Below are positions 9,295-17,672 of a stretch of 64,000 nucleotides of DNA, in pieces (the first letter of the stretch is position 1; each line of letters starts with the position of its first letter). The notes under the pieces were generated by a model. It had not been told where the DNA came from. It was given only the letters and a program-made list of their open reading frames with translations, and ran no database searches. The position numbers and the translations under genes were made by a program. The DNA comes from Luteolibacter arcticus (GTDB lineage: Bacteria > Verrucomicrobiota > Verrucomicrobiia > Verrucomicrobiales > Akkermansiaceae): NCBI RefSeq assembly GCF_025950235.1, contig NZ_JAPDDT010000013.1:122699-186698 (forward strand), in the 5' to 3' direction.

Positions 9295-9924
9295 ATGGCC
9301 GACAAGAAGCAACCCGCGAAGAAGGCGGAACCCGCCAAGCCTGCGAAGAAGCCCGCTGAAAAGCCCGCTTCCAAGGCCGAAACCAAGAAGCCCGCCGCCA
9401 AAACCGAACCCGAGCACGACGAGATCGTTGAGATCAAGTCGCCCTCCGGTCCGATCAAGGTCAGCGGCTTTGCCCTCCGGCAGCGGCAGCGCTTGCTCGA
9501 CCTCCGGGACGAGCTGGTCGACGCCATGTCCGGCATGACCGGGGAAATCCGCAATGCCCCCGAGGGCAGCGAGGCCTCCGGCAGCGGCATGCACCAGGGC
9601 GACGCCGGCAGCGATGCCTACGACCGCGACTTCGCCCTGAGCGTCCTGGCCAAGGAGCAGGACGCCCTTTACGAGATCGAGCAGGCCCTGCGCCGCATCG
9701 ACCGTGGCGTCTATGGCGTCTGCGAAATGTCCGGCAAGAGCATTCCTCAGGCCCGTCTGGAGGCGATTCCATTCGCCCGCCTGACGGTCGAATGCCAAGC
9801 CCAGTGGGAGAAGGAATACGGCAACCGCCGCTTCCGTCCGTCCAATGAAGTCGGCTTCTCCGGCGGAAATTATTCGGATGATGAAGATTCTGAAACGGTT
9901 TCGCTTGACGAGGACGACGACTAA
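9295..9924 (+). CDS. TraR/DksA-family protein with reduced (two-cysteine) zinc finger and Lys/Ala/Pro-rich N-terminus
   Basis: A 209-residue protein. Residues 1-40 are a Lys/Ala/Pro-rich tail (repeated PAKK units). Residues 57-135 form the coiled coil expected to enter the RNA polymerase secondary channel. The C-terminal finger GVYGVCEMSGKSIPQARLEA ends in TVEC. In canonical DksA the finger has four cysteines (CxxC...CxxC); here the pattern is CxxS...TxxC (C143, S146, T164, C167), so zinc binding is doubtful. Zinc-free DksA paralogues with lost cysteines are known in other bacteria. Followed 32 bases later by rpmG. The acidic tail (DDEDSETVSLDEDDD) is unusual. Confidence 0.85.
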   Translation: MADKKQPAKKAEPAKPAKKPAEKPASKAETKKPAAKTEPEHDEIVEIKSPSGPIKVSGFALRQRQRLLDLRDELVDAMSGMTGEIRNAPEGSEASGSGMHQGDAGSDAYDRDFALSVLAKEQDALYEIEQALRRIDRGVYGVCEMSGKSIPQARLEAIPFARLTVECQAQWEKEYGNRRFRPSNEVGFSGGNYSDDEDSETVSLDEDDD

Positions 9925-9956
9925 ATTAGCGTTCGCGCCCCAACTTCCCGCCGCAC

Positions 9957-10130
9957 ATGCCACGCGAAATTATCATCCTCGAATGCACGGAAGCTCGTGC
10001 CGAAGGCAAGCCGCCTTCGCGCTACGTGACCACGCGCAACAAGAAAAGCCTGCGCACCCCGGGTCGCTTGGAGAAGGTCAAATTCAATCCTTCCCTCCAA
10101 CGCCGCACCGTCCACCGCGAACTCCGCTAA
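9957..10130 (+). CDS. rpmG: 50S ribosomal protein bL33 (cysteine-poor form)
   Basis: A 57-residue basic protein starting MPREIIILECTEARAEGKPP, with the L33 core RYVTTRNKKSLRTPGRLEKVKFNP and the end VHREL. Length and the TTRNKK motif are diagnostic. Only one cysteine (C10) is present, so the two CxxC pairs of the zinc-binding form are missing and this is the zinc-independent form. It lies between the DksA-like gene and rpsR (19 bases upstream of it) and is probably co-transcribed with them. Confidence 0.93.
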   Translation: MPREIIILECTEARAEGKPPSRYVTTRNKKSLRTPGRLEKVKFNPSLQRRTVHRELR

Positions 10131-10149
10131 TTTAGCTTCCTAGCTTCCC

Positions 10150-10392
10150 ATGTCCGAACCAAAGACCGTCGAGCGCCGGATTCGCTTCCGCAAGTCGAAC
10201 CGCAAGATGACCACCCGCCGGCACGATATCCCGGCGGCCGAGGTCCATTTCCTGAATCCCGATCTCCTCTCGAAGTTCACTTCGGAGACCGGTAAGATCC
10301 TGCCCCGTCGCGTGACCGGTGTTTCGGCCAAGCTGCACCGCAAGATCACCCGTCAGATCAAGCGCTCCCGCGCTGTCAACCTGATGAGCTGA
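10150..10392 (+). CDS. rpsR: 30S ribosomal protein bS18 (cysteine-free form)
   Basis: An 80-residue basic protein. The segment LLSKFTSETGKILPRRVTGV and the following KLHRKITRQIKRSRAVNLM are the hallmark of bS18, which sits on the small-subunit platform beside bS6. No cysteine is present. Its place next to rpmG rather than the usual rpsF-ssb-rplI group is notable. A stem-loop with a T-rich tail follows 30 bases after the stop. Confidence 0.95.
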   Translation: MSEPKTVERRIRFRKSNRKMTTRRHDIPAAEVHFLNPDLLSKFTSETGKILPRRVTGVSAKLHRKITRQIKRSRAVNLMS

Positions 10393-10422
10393 TCGGGCGT
10401 TCCCGAAAGCAACGATTTAACG

Positions 10423-10459
10423 GAAGCCTGCCCCTGAACCGGGCGGGCTTCTTTCGTTT
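10423..10459 (+). terminator. Rho-independent terminator after rpsR
   Basis: Eleven-base arms (GAAGCCTGCCC / GGGCGGGCTTC, with one G-T pair) close a seven-base loop, followed by TTTCGTTT. It ends about ten bases before the folE2 start, so folE2 would depend on read-through or on a promoter overlapping this element. Confidence 0.75.
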
Positions 10460-10468
10460 CCGTCCCCG

Positions 10469-11251
10469 ATGAAGGAACTCAAGGATACTCAGAACGAACG
10501 CGACGACCGCAACCTGCCCATCGACCGCGTCGGTGTGAAGGGCCTGCGCTTCCCCGTGGAAGTGCACGACAAGGGCGGCTCGACTCAGCGCACCGTCGCC
10601 ACCGTCGCCCTCGCCGTCGATCTGCCGCACCACTACAAGGGCACCCACATGAGCCGCTTCGTTGAGGTGCTGAATTCCCACGGCGGCTTCCTGGACGTCC
10701 GCTCGATGGCCGGGCTGCCGCGCGAACTGCTCAAGCGCCTCGACGCCCGCAAGGCGCACGTCGAGTTTCAGTTTCCCTTTTTCCGCAGCAAGGCCGCGCC
10801 GGTCACCGGTCAAACCGGCCTGATGGACTACGAGGTCCGCTTCGAGGTGGAAGCGATCAAGGGTGGCCCGCTCGATTTCATTCTCACCGTCATGGTGCCG
10901 GTCGCCACCCTCTGCCCGTGCTCGAAGCAAATCAGCGAGCGCGGTGCCCACAATCAGCGCGGGCTGGTGACCTACTCCGTCCGCTGCAAGGAGCCGGTGT
11001 GGATCGAGGACCTGATCGAACTCGTCGAGCGCTCGGCGAGCTGCGAACTCTACAGCCTGCTCAAGCGCCCCGACGAAAAGGCCGTCACCGAGCGCGCCTA
11101 CGACAATCCGGTCTTCGTGGAGGACCTGGTGCGCAATGTCGCCTCACGCTCGAATGCGCATGCGGACATCGAGTGGTACCGGGTCGAGGCGGAGAACTTC
11201 GAGTCGATCCACAATCACAATGCGTATGCGGTGATTGAGAAGGTGGTGTGA
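10469..11251 (+). CDS. folE2: GTP cyclohydrolase FolE2 (type IB)
   Basis: A 260-residue protein of the usual FolE2 length. It converts GTP to 7,8-dihydroneopterin triphosphate, the first step towards folate and queuosine. Diagnostic segments are KGTHMSRFVEVLN, the metal-site region TLCPCSKQISERGAHNQRG, and SCELYSLLKRPDEKAVTERAYDNP near the C-terminus. Type IB enzymes do not need zinc and in several bacteria replace the zinc enzyme FolE under zinc limitation. The neighbours upstream (DksA-like, bL33, bS18) are also cysteine-poor forms. I saw no clear Zur-like palindrome upstream. Confidence 0.95.
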   Translation: MKELKDTQNERDDRNLPIDRVGVKGLRFPVEVHDKGGSTQRTVATVALAVDLPHHYKGTHMSRFVEVLNSHGGFLDVRSMAGLPRELLKRLDARKAHVEFQFPFFRSKAAPVTGQTGLMDYEVRFEVEAIKGGPLDFILTVMVPVATLCPCSKQISERGAHNQRGLVTYSVRCKEPVWIEDLIELVERSASCELYSLLKRPDEKAVTERAYDNPVFVEDLVRNVASRSNAHADIEWYRVEAENFESIHNHNAYAVIEKVV

Positions 11252-11341
11252 GGGAGGCGGGTAAGACCTTCAGACATGAATTGAACGCATTTTTCCGCGA
11301 CGCTTCGCACCGGCTTCACCGTTGGTTGCGATGGTTGTGCA

Positions 11342-11716
11342 ATGCTACGCCGAACGCGCCGAGTCTTCCGCTGGTTGTCCCTTGAGGAGAGGATTCTATT
11401 GTTCGCTTGGATCATCGCGCTCTGGAAGGTTTCGTCCGCCAACTGGATTGTTGTGACGGACTACACCTACATGGGTAGCGTGGAGGTGAGAACCTACACT
11501 CCTCCGGTGAGCCCGATGTGGCGCCCCCCGGAGCCCTGCGAGATTGCTCCGGGTGCGAAGAGTTGGATCGATGGGCCGTTTTTCGATGCAGGAGGTTGGG
11601 GTGGCCCGGTCGGCGAGCCTGTTCTAAAAATCCATTGGGCACGGATGGCTATCGAGGCAGGCTTTGTCATGTGCTTGTTGTCGTCGATGACATCCGTCCT
11701 ACTGCAGAAGAAGTAG
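11342..11716 (+). CDS. Hypothetical membrane protein
   Basis: A 124-residue protein with a hydrophobic segment near residues 16-35 (ERILLFAWIIALWKVSSANW) and another near residues 100-118 (IEAGFVMCLLSSMTSVLL). The part between is probably extracytoplasmic and rich in Pro, Gly and aromatic residues. I do not recognise a family. Codon use and the two clear helices make it a plausible gene; it stands alone between folE2 and the ATP-grasp operon. Confidence 0.5.
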   Translation: MLRRTRRVFRWLSLEERILLFAWIIALWKVSSANWIVVTDYTYMGSVEVRTYTPPVSPMWRPPEPCEIAPGAKSWIDGPFFDAGGWGGPVGEPVLKIHWARMAIEAGFVMCLLSSMTSVLLQKK

Positions 11717-11859
11717 CGGCGGCTGGTATTGCTCGACCACCTTCCCGTGAATTGCCCGCTTTACGCCGCCCGTAAACCGCGTCTAACCTGTCTCATTCAG
11801 GAAAGCGCGCCGGACTTGGCCCGTGGCCTGCTAAATTGAAGTCCACCCCAAGAACACGC

Positions 11860-13287
11860 ATGTTTGACGCCTACGAGGCCAATGGATTTTTCGATGAAAT
11901 GTTCGACGAGAGCGGAGCAGTCCGGCCCCACTACCGGGCGCTGCTGAGCCGCTTCTCCAGCTACCCCCCGGAGGACTTCGAGGCCCGGCGGGCGTCCTGC
12001 GACCAGCATTTCCTGAGGCAAGGCGTTACCTTCAACGTGTATCACGACGACCGTGGCACCGAGCGGATCTTCCCCTTCGACCCCCTCCCGCGGGTGATTC
12101 CGGCGGATGAGTGGGAGCATCTGGAAGCGGGGCTGACCCAGCGCATCATCGCGCTGAACCTGTTCCTGCACGACATCTACCACGAGCAGCACATTCTGCG
12201 CGACGGCATCATCCCGCGCTTTTATATTGAGGAGGCGAAGCATTACCGCCCCGAGTTCCGCGGCATGAACGTGCCGAAGGACATCTACATCCACATCTGC
12301 GGCAGCGACCTGATCCGCGGGGCGGATGGCACCTACTTCGTGCTCGAGGACAATGGCCGCTGCCCCTCCGGCGCGTCCTACCTGCTGGAAAACCGCAACG
12401 CCCTGAAGCGCGCCTTCCCCGGTCTGTTCGAGTCGCTCGGCGTTCGTCCGGTCGATTCCTACCCGCGCGAGCTGCTGAACATGCTGCATTACGTCTCCCC
12501 GCATCGCGAGGGAGAGCCCGTCTGCGTGCTGCTCACGCCGGGCTGCTACAATAGCGCCTATTTCGAGCACTGCTACCTCGCGCGCGAGATGGGCATAGAG
12601 ATCGTGGAAGGCCGCGACCTCGTGGTGATGGACGATTTCGTCTATATGCGCACCACCAAGGGGCTGGTCCGCGTGGACGTGATCTACCGCCGCATAGATG
12701 ATGATTTCCTCGACCCCACCGTCTTCCGGAAGGACTCCGTGCTCGGCGTGCCCGGCATCATGAAGGCCTATCAGGCCGGCAACGTGGCGCTGGCGAATGC
12801 TGTCGGCACCGGCGTCGCGGACGACAAGGTCATCTACTACTTCGTCCCCAAGATCATCGAATACTACCTAGGCCAGGATCCCATCCTGCCGAATGTCCCG
12901 ACCTACCTCGCGTCGGAAGAAAGCGACCGGAAGTACATTCTGGAGCATCTGCCCGAGCTCGTCGTGAAAGCGGCAAACGAATCCGGCGGCTACGGCATGC
13001 TGATGGGTCCCTCCGCGACCCAGGAGGAGATCGCCAAATTCAAGGAGATGATCATCGAAGACCCGCGGAATTTCATCGCCCAGCCGGTCGTCGCGCTGTC
13101 CCGCTCGCCCACGTGGTGCGAGGGGAACATGGAGGGCCGCCACATCGACCTGCGCCCCTACATCATCTATGGCGACGATGTGAAGATCGTTCCCGGGGGC
13201 TTAACGCGCGTGGCCTTGCGGAAAGGCTCGCTGGTCGTGAACTCGTCGCAGGGCGGCGGCTCCAAGGATACCTGGGTCTTGAAATAA
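11860..13287 (+). CDS. Circularly permuted ATP-grasp type 2 protein (DUF404/DUF407)
   Basis: A 475-residue protein. I chose the ATG at 11860 (MFDAYEANGFFDEMF), the conserved family start; a TTG eight codons upstream is possible. Family landmarks are GVTFNVYHDD, RIFPFDPLPRVIPA, VLEDNGRCPSGASY and, near the C-terminus, KAANESGGYGMLMGP and RHIDLRPYIIYG. In this family the ATP-grasp fold is circularly permuted and is predicted to ligate amino acids or peptides. The gene opens a three-gene operon with an alpha-E protein (8 bases downstream) and a transglutaminase-like protein, an arrangement widely conserved in bacteria. Confidence 0.93.
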   Translation: MFDAYEANGFFDEMFDESGAVRPHYRALLSRFSSYPPEDFEARRASCDQHFLRQGVTFNVYHDDRGTERIFPFDPLPRVIPADEWEHLEAGLTQRIIALNLFLHDIYHEQHILRDGIIPRFYIEEAKHYRPEFRGMNVPKDIYIHICGSDLIRGADGTYFVLEDNGRCPSGASYLLENRNALKRAFPGLFESLGVRPVDSYPRELLNMLHYVSPHREGEPVCVLLTPGCYNSAYFEHCYLAREMGIEIVEGRDLVVMDDFVYMRTTKGLVRVDVIYRRIDDDFLDPTVFRKDSVLGVPGIMKAYQAGNVALANAVGTGVADDKVIYYFVPKIIEYYLGQDPILPNVPTYLASEESDRKYILEHLPELVVKAANESGGYGMLMGPSATQEEIAKFKEMIIEDPRNFIAQPVVALSRSPTWCEGNMEGRHIDLRPYIIYGDDVKIVPGGLTRVALRKGSLVVNSSQGGGSKDTWVLK

Positions 13288-13295
13288 CTTCCGTC

Positions 13296-14324
13296 ATGCT
13301 ATCCCGCGTTGCCAATAGTCTCTACTGGATGGTCCGCTACATCGAGCGGGCCGACAATCTCTCCCGCCTGATCGAGGTCAACGGCCAGCTCCTGCTCGAC
13401 CATGAGCGCCTCGACAGCGAACGCCTGCGTGCCTTCTGGAAACCCATCATCCTCGCCACCGGCGACGATGAACTGTTCGGCGAACTTTACAGCGAAGCCG
13501 GCAGTGTGGAGGTGATCCGTTTCCTGACCGACGACCGCAAGAATCCTAACAGCATCGTCTCGTCCATCGCCCAGGGTCGTGAAAACGCCCGGATGGTGCG
13601 CGACCAGCTCTCGGAGGAGCTGTGGGAAGAGCTGAACAGCCTCTATCTCTTCATCAACTCCCGCGACGGCCAGCTACTGCTCTCGGCAGACCCGACGCGA
13701 TACTACGAGACCATCCGGCGCGCGACCTTTACCTTCCACGGCATCGCCGCGGCATCGATCGCACGCAGCGAAGCGTGGGAGTTCATGGATCTGGGCCGTC
13801 ACTTGGAGCGGGCGGACAAGACGACCCGCTTCCTCGACATCACCAGTTTCCTGCCGGAGGTGGAGGACGGGAACGGCGCCGCGACCTTCCATTGGACCGC
13901 CATCCTTCGTTCCTGTGGTGCGCTCGGAGCCTTCCGGGCACAACATCAAGGGCAGCCCTCCGCCGGGAACGTGCTCGACCTGCTGATGTTCTCGAATGAT
14001 TTCCCGCGCTCGGTCCGCTACTGCGTCGATCGCATCGACCGCAACCTTCATCGCATCTCGGGATCGCCGCGAGGCACCTATACGAATGACGCCGAACGAG
14101 TCGCCGGCCGGATGCTTTCCGAGCTATCCTACGGCTCCACCGACGAGGTGCTGAAGCAGGGGCTTCACGAGTATCTCGATGATGCACAGACCCGCTTCAA
14201 CCAAATCGGCGAGGGCTTGTTCAACGCCTATGTGTTCCCCGATATCACCGATGCGCGCCCGCCGATCCCGGCTGCGAGCATGTCGGCGGTTGTGGCTTGG
14301 CAGATGTCGCAGCAGCAGCAATAG
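13296..14324 (+). CDS. Alpha-E domain protein (DUF403)
   Basis: A 342-residue, nearly all-helical protein starting MLSRVANSLYWMVRYIERAD, which is the exact family opening. Further marks are SIAQGRENARMVRDQLSEE and DLGRHLERADKTTRF, both with the Glu/Arg pattern that gives the alpha-E domain its name. I reject longer in-frame starts because they fall inside the ATP-grasp gene. The alpha-E family always travels with the circularly permuted ATP-grasp protein and is thought to assist its peptide ligation chemistry; the substrate is unknown. Confidence 0.93.
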   Translation: MLSRVANSLYWMVRYIERADNLSRLIEVNGQLLLDHERLDSERLRAFWKPIILATGDDELFGELYSEAGSVEVIRFLTDDRKNPNSIVSSIAQGRENARMVRDQLSEELWEELNSLYLFINSRDGQLLLSADPTRYYETIRRATFTFHGIAAASIARSEAWEFMDLGRHLERADKTTRFLDITSFLPEVEDGNGAATFHWTAILRSCGALGAFRAQHQGQPSAGNVLDLLMFSNDFPRSVRYCVDRIDRNLHRISGSPRGTYTNDAERVAGRMLSELSYGSTDEVLKQGLHEYLDDAQTRFNQIGEGLFNAYVFPDITDARPPIPAASMSAVVAWQMSQQQQ

Positions 14325-14408
14325 CGCGCCGCGCTTGCCCTTCCACCTGCCGCATTGAATACCCTTATCGAATCTGGCCCGAAACCTGCGCTCACCGCCG
14401 GACCTCCC

Positions 14409-15278
14409 ATGGGACAACCGCTGCAGCCAGGCCCGATCTTCAAAGTCCTTCACCGCACCGTCTTCGACTATGACGCACCGGTACGGGACAGCTTGAACAC
14501 GCTCCATCTGGAGCCGCGGACCTTTCCCTTCCAACGCACTTTATCGGCGGTGGTGAAGGTGCTGCCGGCGACCCGCGTGCGGCGCTTTCACGACCTGTTC
14601 GAGAACGTCACCCACCACTTCGAGGTTCCGGGCGACCACCGGCGGTTGGAGATCGAGAGCCGGATCCGCATCCAGAATCTGCCGCTCGTGGTGCCGCAGG
14701 CCTCGCAGAAGGCGCTGCTCCACGAATACCGCGGCGGTGATATCCCGGAGAGAACTTGGGCTTATCTGCAAGACAGCCGCTTCGTCTTCCGCCATCCGCA
14801 GATCTGGCGGCAGGCATTGGACATCACCGCTGGCATCGAACCTGTCTTCGAACAAGCCGTGGCGATCATGCACTGGGTCCACCGGGAGTTCCGTTACGAG
14901 GAAGGCTCGACCCACGTGAACACTCACATCGAGGAAGCCTTCGCCCTGCGCCGCGGGGTTTGCCAAGATTTCACCCACGTGATGCTCGGCCTGTGCCGCT
15001 CCATCGGCATCCCGGCTCGCTACGCTTCCGGGTATCTCTACAATGGCCCGCGCGATCACTTGTTAGGCGCGCAGGCGTCCCATGCCTGGCCGGAAGTCTT
15101 CTTCCCCGGCGTCGGCTGGATCGGCTTTGACCCGACCAATGAAACGCTGGCCGACGAACGCTACATCAAGGTCGCCGTCGGCCGCGACTACGACGACGTC
15201 GCGCCAGTCCGCGGCACCTATCACGGCAGCGGTCACTGCAAGATGACCGTGACGGTGGAAGTGGACAAGGTGGAGTGA
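14409..15278 (+). CDS. Transglutaminase-like protein with Bact_transglu_N domain
   Basis: A 289-residue protein from the ATG at 14409 (MGQPLQPGP); a TTG at 14355 would add 18 residues. The N-terminal part is the beta-rich domain of this family (FKVLHRTVFDYDAPVRDSLN). The papain-like core has Cys185 in RGVCQDFTHVML, His225 in SHAWPEVF and Asp241 in GFDPTN, so the triad is intact. With the two upstream genes it forms the conserved ATP-grasp / alpha-E / transglutaminase set, proposed to make and trim or cross-link a peptide. Whether it acts as protease or cross-linker cannot be told from sequence. Confidence 0.92.
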   Translation: MGQPLQPGPIFKVLHRTVFDYDAPVRDSLNTLHLEPRTFPFQRTLSAVVKVLPATRVRRFHDLFENVTHHFEVPGDHRRLEIESRIRIQNLPLVVPQASQKALLHEYRGGDIPERTWAYLQDSRFVFRHPQIWRQALDITAGIEPVFEQAVAIMHWVHREFRYEEGSTHVNTHIEEAFALRRGVCQDFTHVMLGLCRSIGIPARYASGYLYNGPRDHLLGAQASHAWPEVFFPGVGWIGFDPTNETLADERYIKVAVGRDYDDVAPVRGTYHGSGHCKMTVTVEVDKVE

Positions 15279-15319
15279 CGAGCAGGCGGTTGTTGCCGGA
15301 GCTAGTGTGATTCTCCTAC

Positions 15320-15733
15320 ATGGAGAAGATGAAACGACGATCAGCCTTCATCTTCGCTGTGATCCTTGCCGCGGCAGTCGGACTCGTTGCTTGGGCGGGC
15401 CCGCTGAAAAGCAGCCTGCCGAATTTCGACAGGGCCACGATGAGCATCTTCGGGCAGCGGGAGCAGGAGGAAGTGGAACTCTCGCTCGCGCAACGAGAGC
15501 GGCTCCACGACCTTTTCAGCGGTATTCCCCGCGATCGAATCCCCGCGAAATGGCAGGTTTTCGGAACGGTCCGGCTCTTCGACGAAGGGCGAGAGGTATC
15601 GACCGTGGAGGTATTCTCGAATTCCACTGGTGGCGGCCCGTTCCGCATCGGGAAGCACTACTTTCTAGGATACGATCAAAAGGGATTCCGAGAGATGCTA
15701 GGAGTCCAAGACCACTCCGATTCCTCCCGCTGA
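15320..15733 (+). CDS. Hypothetical exported or membrane-anchored protein
   Basis: A 137-residue protein with an N-terminal hydrophobic helix (FIFAVILAAAVGLVAWA) preceded by Lys/Arg, so it is either secreted or anchored. The rest is a small mixed alpha/beta domain with no motif I recognise. It follows the transglutaminase gene by 41 bases in the same direction and could be its last operon member. It converges with the fucosidase gene, with only three bases between the stops. Confidence 0.5.
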   Translation: MEKMKRRSAFIFAVILAAAVGLVAWAGPLKSSLPNFDRATMSIFGQREQEEVELSLAQRERLHDLFSGIPRDRIPAKWQVFGTVRLFDEGREVSTVEVFSNSTGGGPFRIGKHYFLGYDQKGFREMLGVQDHSDSSR

Positions 15734-15736
15734 CAA

Positions 15737-17584
15737 TCATTCGTCCACCACCGGCACCAGCTTGATGCTTCTCAGATTCATCAGGCCGATGCCTTGGATG
15801 CTGAGCGGGCGGACGTGAAGTGACATGAGGCCCGGTTGCGAAAGGGCGATGGTCCCGACTTTCACCCGGCGGAAATCGCGCCAGTGGTCGTAGGGTGTTA
15901 GACGGTGGTGGATCGTCTGGTCGAGCAGCCGGATTTCCACTTCACCGCCGGAGTCCGGCCCGACCGCGCTATCCAGATAGACGTCGAACTTGCCCGGTCC
16001 CTGGGTTCCCGGAGCCGATGGCGAGCGGAGGACGAAGGGAAACCAAACGCTTTCGCCGGTGTCCGACCAAAAGCCGATATGGCTTTCCTCCAGCCGCATG
16101 GGATTGGTTGCGGTGACCGACGGCGCGAGGATCGCTTGGGTCGCGGAAAGGGTGATCGAGCGATCCACCGCTTGGCGCGGGTAGGGCGAGGAATCGAAGA
16201 CCGGGGTGCCATCGAGCCGTAGCGCCACGACCGGCAGCGGGTCATCGGGATCGGGTGGGGAAGTGGGCAGATGGATCACCGGCGGCCCGCCTTTCGACTG
16301 CTCCACGCGCACGGTGCCACCCCCGAGCAAGGTCGCGGAGCTACAGGGTGTCTCAAGGCCCTCGATGGAAAGCAGGCCGCCTTCCGGCCACTCGTTCAGG
16401 TGGCAGTAGAGCGTCGTCGGCCGGCCATCGGCGGACAGCGTGATGCGTCCCTTGAATGGCGGTTCGGGCAGGGGAGAGGCCGTGGTGCCGTAGATCGCTT
16501 CGCCATGGGTTTGCAGCCAAGCTCCCACGGCTCTCAAGGTCGCGACTGCTGGCTCGGGAATGCGTCCCTTGGCATCGGGGCCGACATTCAGCAGCAGGTT
16601 GCCGCCCTTGCTCGCGACCTCGGAAAGCAGGCGGATCACTTCGGCCGGGCTTTTCCAGGAGTCCTCCCGGTGGCGGTAGCCGAAGCTCCGGCTGAGCGTG
16701 TGAGAGGCTTCGAAGAGCCGACCGGAATAGCTGCCGCGGGGAACGTAGCGGTCCGGTGTTAGAAAGTCGCCGTTAGGGTTTTCCAAGCCGCTCCAGAAGC
16801 GGTTGTTGATGACCACGCCGGGCTGATGGGTGCGCCAGATATCGAGGATCGAGCGCGTGCCCCAGTGGGCGCCTTCATTGCCGGAGGATGAATAGTCCAC
16901 CCACAGCACGCCGAGCGGGCCGTAGCCGGATGCGAGTTCGGCGAGGTGCTGGTGCAGGTAGCGGCGGTAACGCGCCGGGTCGGGGTACTGCCAGTCGATG
17001 AGGGAGTAGTAAACGCCCGGCACCACACCCGCGCGGCGGAAGCTGTCGGCATATTCGCGGAACAGGTCGCGTCCGGGTGGCGAGATGTTGGTCGAGCCGC
17101 TGACCGGGTTGTGGGCGGAGTATTCCGCCTTGCTGTTGAAGAGCGTGTAGCCCTCGTGGTGCTTTGCGGTGAAGACGGCATAGCGCATGCCTGCTTCCTT
17201 GGCCAAGGTTGCCCAAGCCTCGGTACAGCCGGGTTCGGGAGAGAAGAGCGGCTTGAGCGCCCGTCCATAGTCGGGCTCGGAGACCGAGGCCCAGGTGCGG
17301 ATGCGCTCGGATTGCGGCTGTTCAAATGCCCGGCCATTCGCCGGATCCGGTGGCCAATAGCCGCCGGCCGCCGAATAGAGGCCCAGATGAATCATCATGC
17401 CGAAGCGCGCCTCGCGAAACCACTTCGTCCGCTGCTCGTGATCGGCCCGCCATTCGGCACTGCCGGCGAAGGGTAGCATCTCAGGATCCACCTCATCCTC
17501 GCTCTCCGACGCATGCGATGGCACAGCCAACAGCAGGGAAGCCGCTGTCCCCACCACCCATCGCTGAAGAACCATCGCACGCAT
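15737..17584 (-). CDS. Secreted alpha-L-fucosidase (GH29)
   Basis: A 615-residue protein with a signal peptide (cleavage likely after SHA near residue 25). The GH29 core begins with WFREARFGMMIHLGLYSAAG. Typical segments follow: YAVFTAKHHEGYTLFNSK, PGRDLFREYADSFRRAG and GVLWVDYSSSGNEG. Asp230 in the WVDY motif is the expected nucleophile. The C-terminal part is beta-rich and resembles accessory domains of such enzymes. GH29 enzymes release L-fucose from fucoidans or glycans, common in Verrucomicrobia. It is followed on the same strand, upstream, by the LamG/beta-repeat gene, but 88 bases separate them. Confidence 0.92.
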   Translation of the reverse strand: MRAMVLQRWVVGTAASLLLAVPSHASESEDEVDPEMLPFAGSAEWRADHEQRTKWFREARFGMMIHLGLYSAAGGYWPPDPANGRAFEQPQSERIRTWASVSEPDYGRALKPLFSPEPGCTEAWATLAKEAGMRYAVFTAKHHEGYTLFNSKAEYSAHNPVSGSTNISPPGRDLFREYADSFRRAGVVPGVYYSLIDWQYPDPARYRRYLHQHLAELASGYGPLGVLWVDYSSSGNEGAHWGTRSILDIWRTHQPGVVINNRFWSGLENPNGDFLTPDRYVPRGSYSGRLFEASHTLSRSFGYRHREDSWKSPAEVIRLLSEVASKGGNLLLNVGPDAKGRIPEPAVATLRAVGAWLQTHGEAIYGTTASPLPEPPFKGRITLSADGRPTTLYCHLNEWPEGGLLSIEGLETPCSSATLLGGGTVRVEQSKGGPPVIHLPTSPPDPDDPLPVVALRLDGTPVFDSSPYPRQAVDRSITLSATQAILAPSVTATNPMRLEESHIGFWSDTGESVWFPFVLRSPSAPGTQGPGKFDVYLDSAVGPDSGGEVEIRLLDQTIHHRLTPYDHWRDFRRVKVGTIALSQPGLMSLHVRPLSIQGIGLMNLRSIKLVPVVDE

Positions 17585-17672
17585 TGGAACAATCCGTCTC
17601 CTTTGACCGCCCGGAACGCCAGAGAAAATCCGGCACCGCGACCAAACGCGGTGCCGGAATTCCTCCGCTCAT

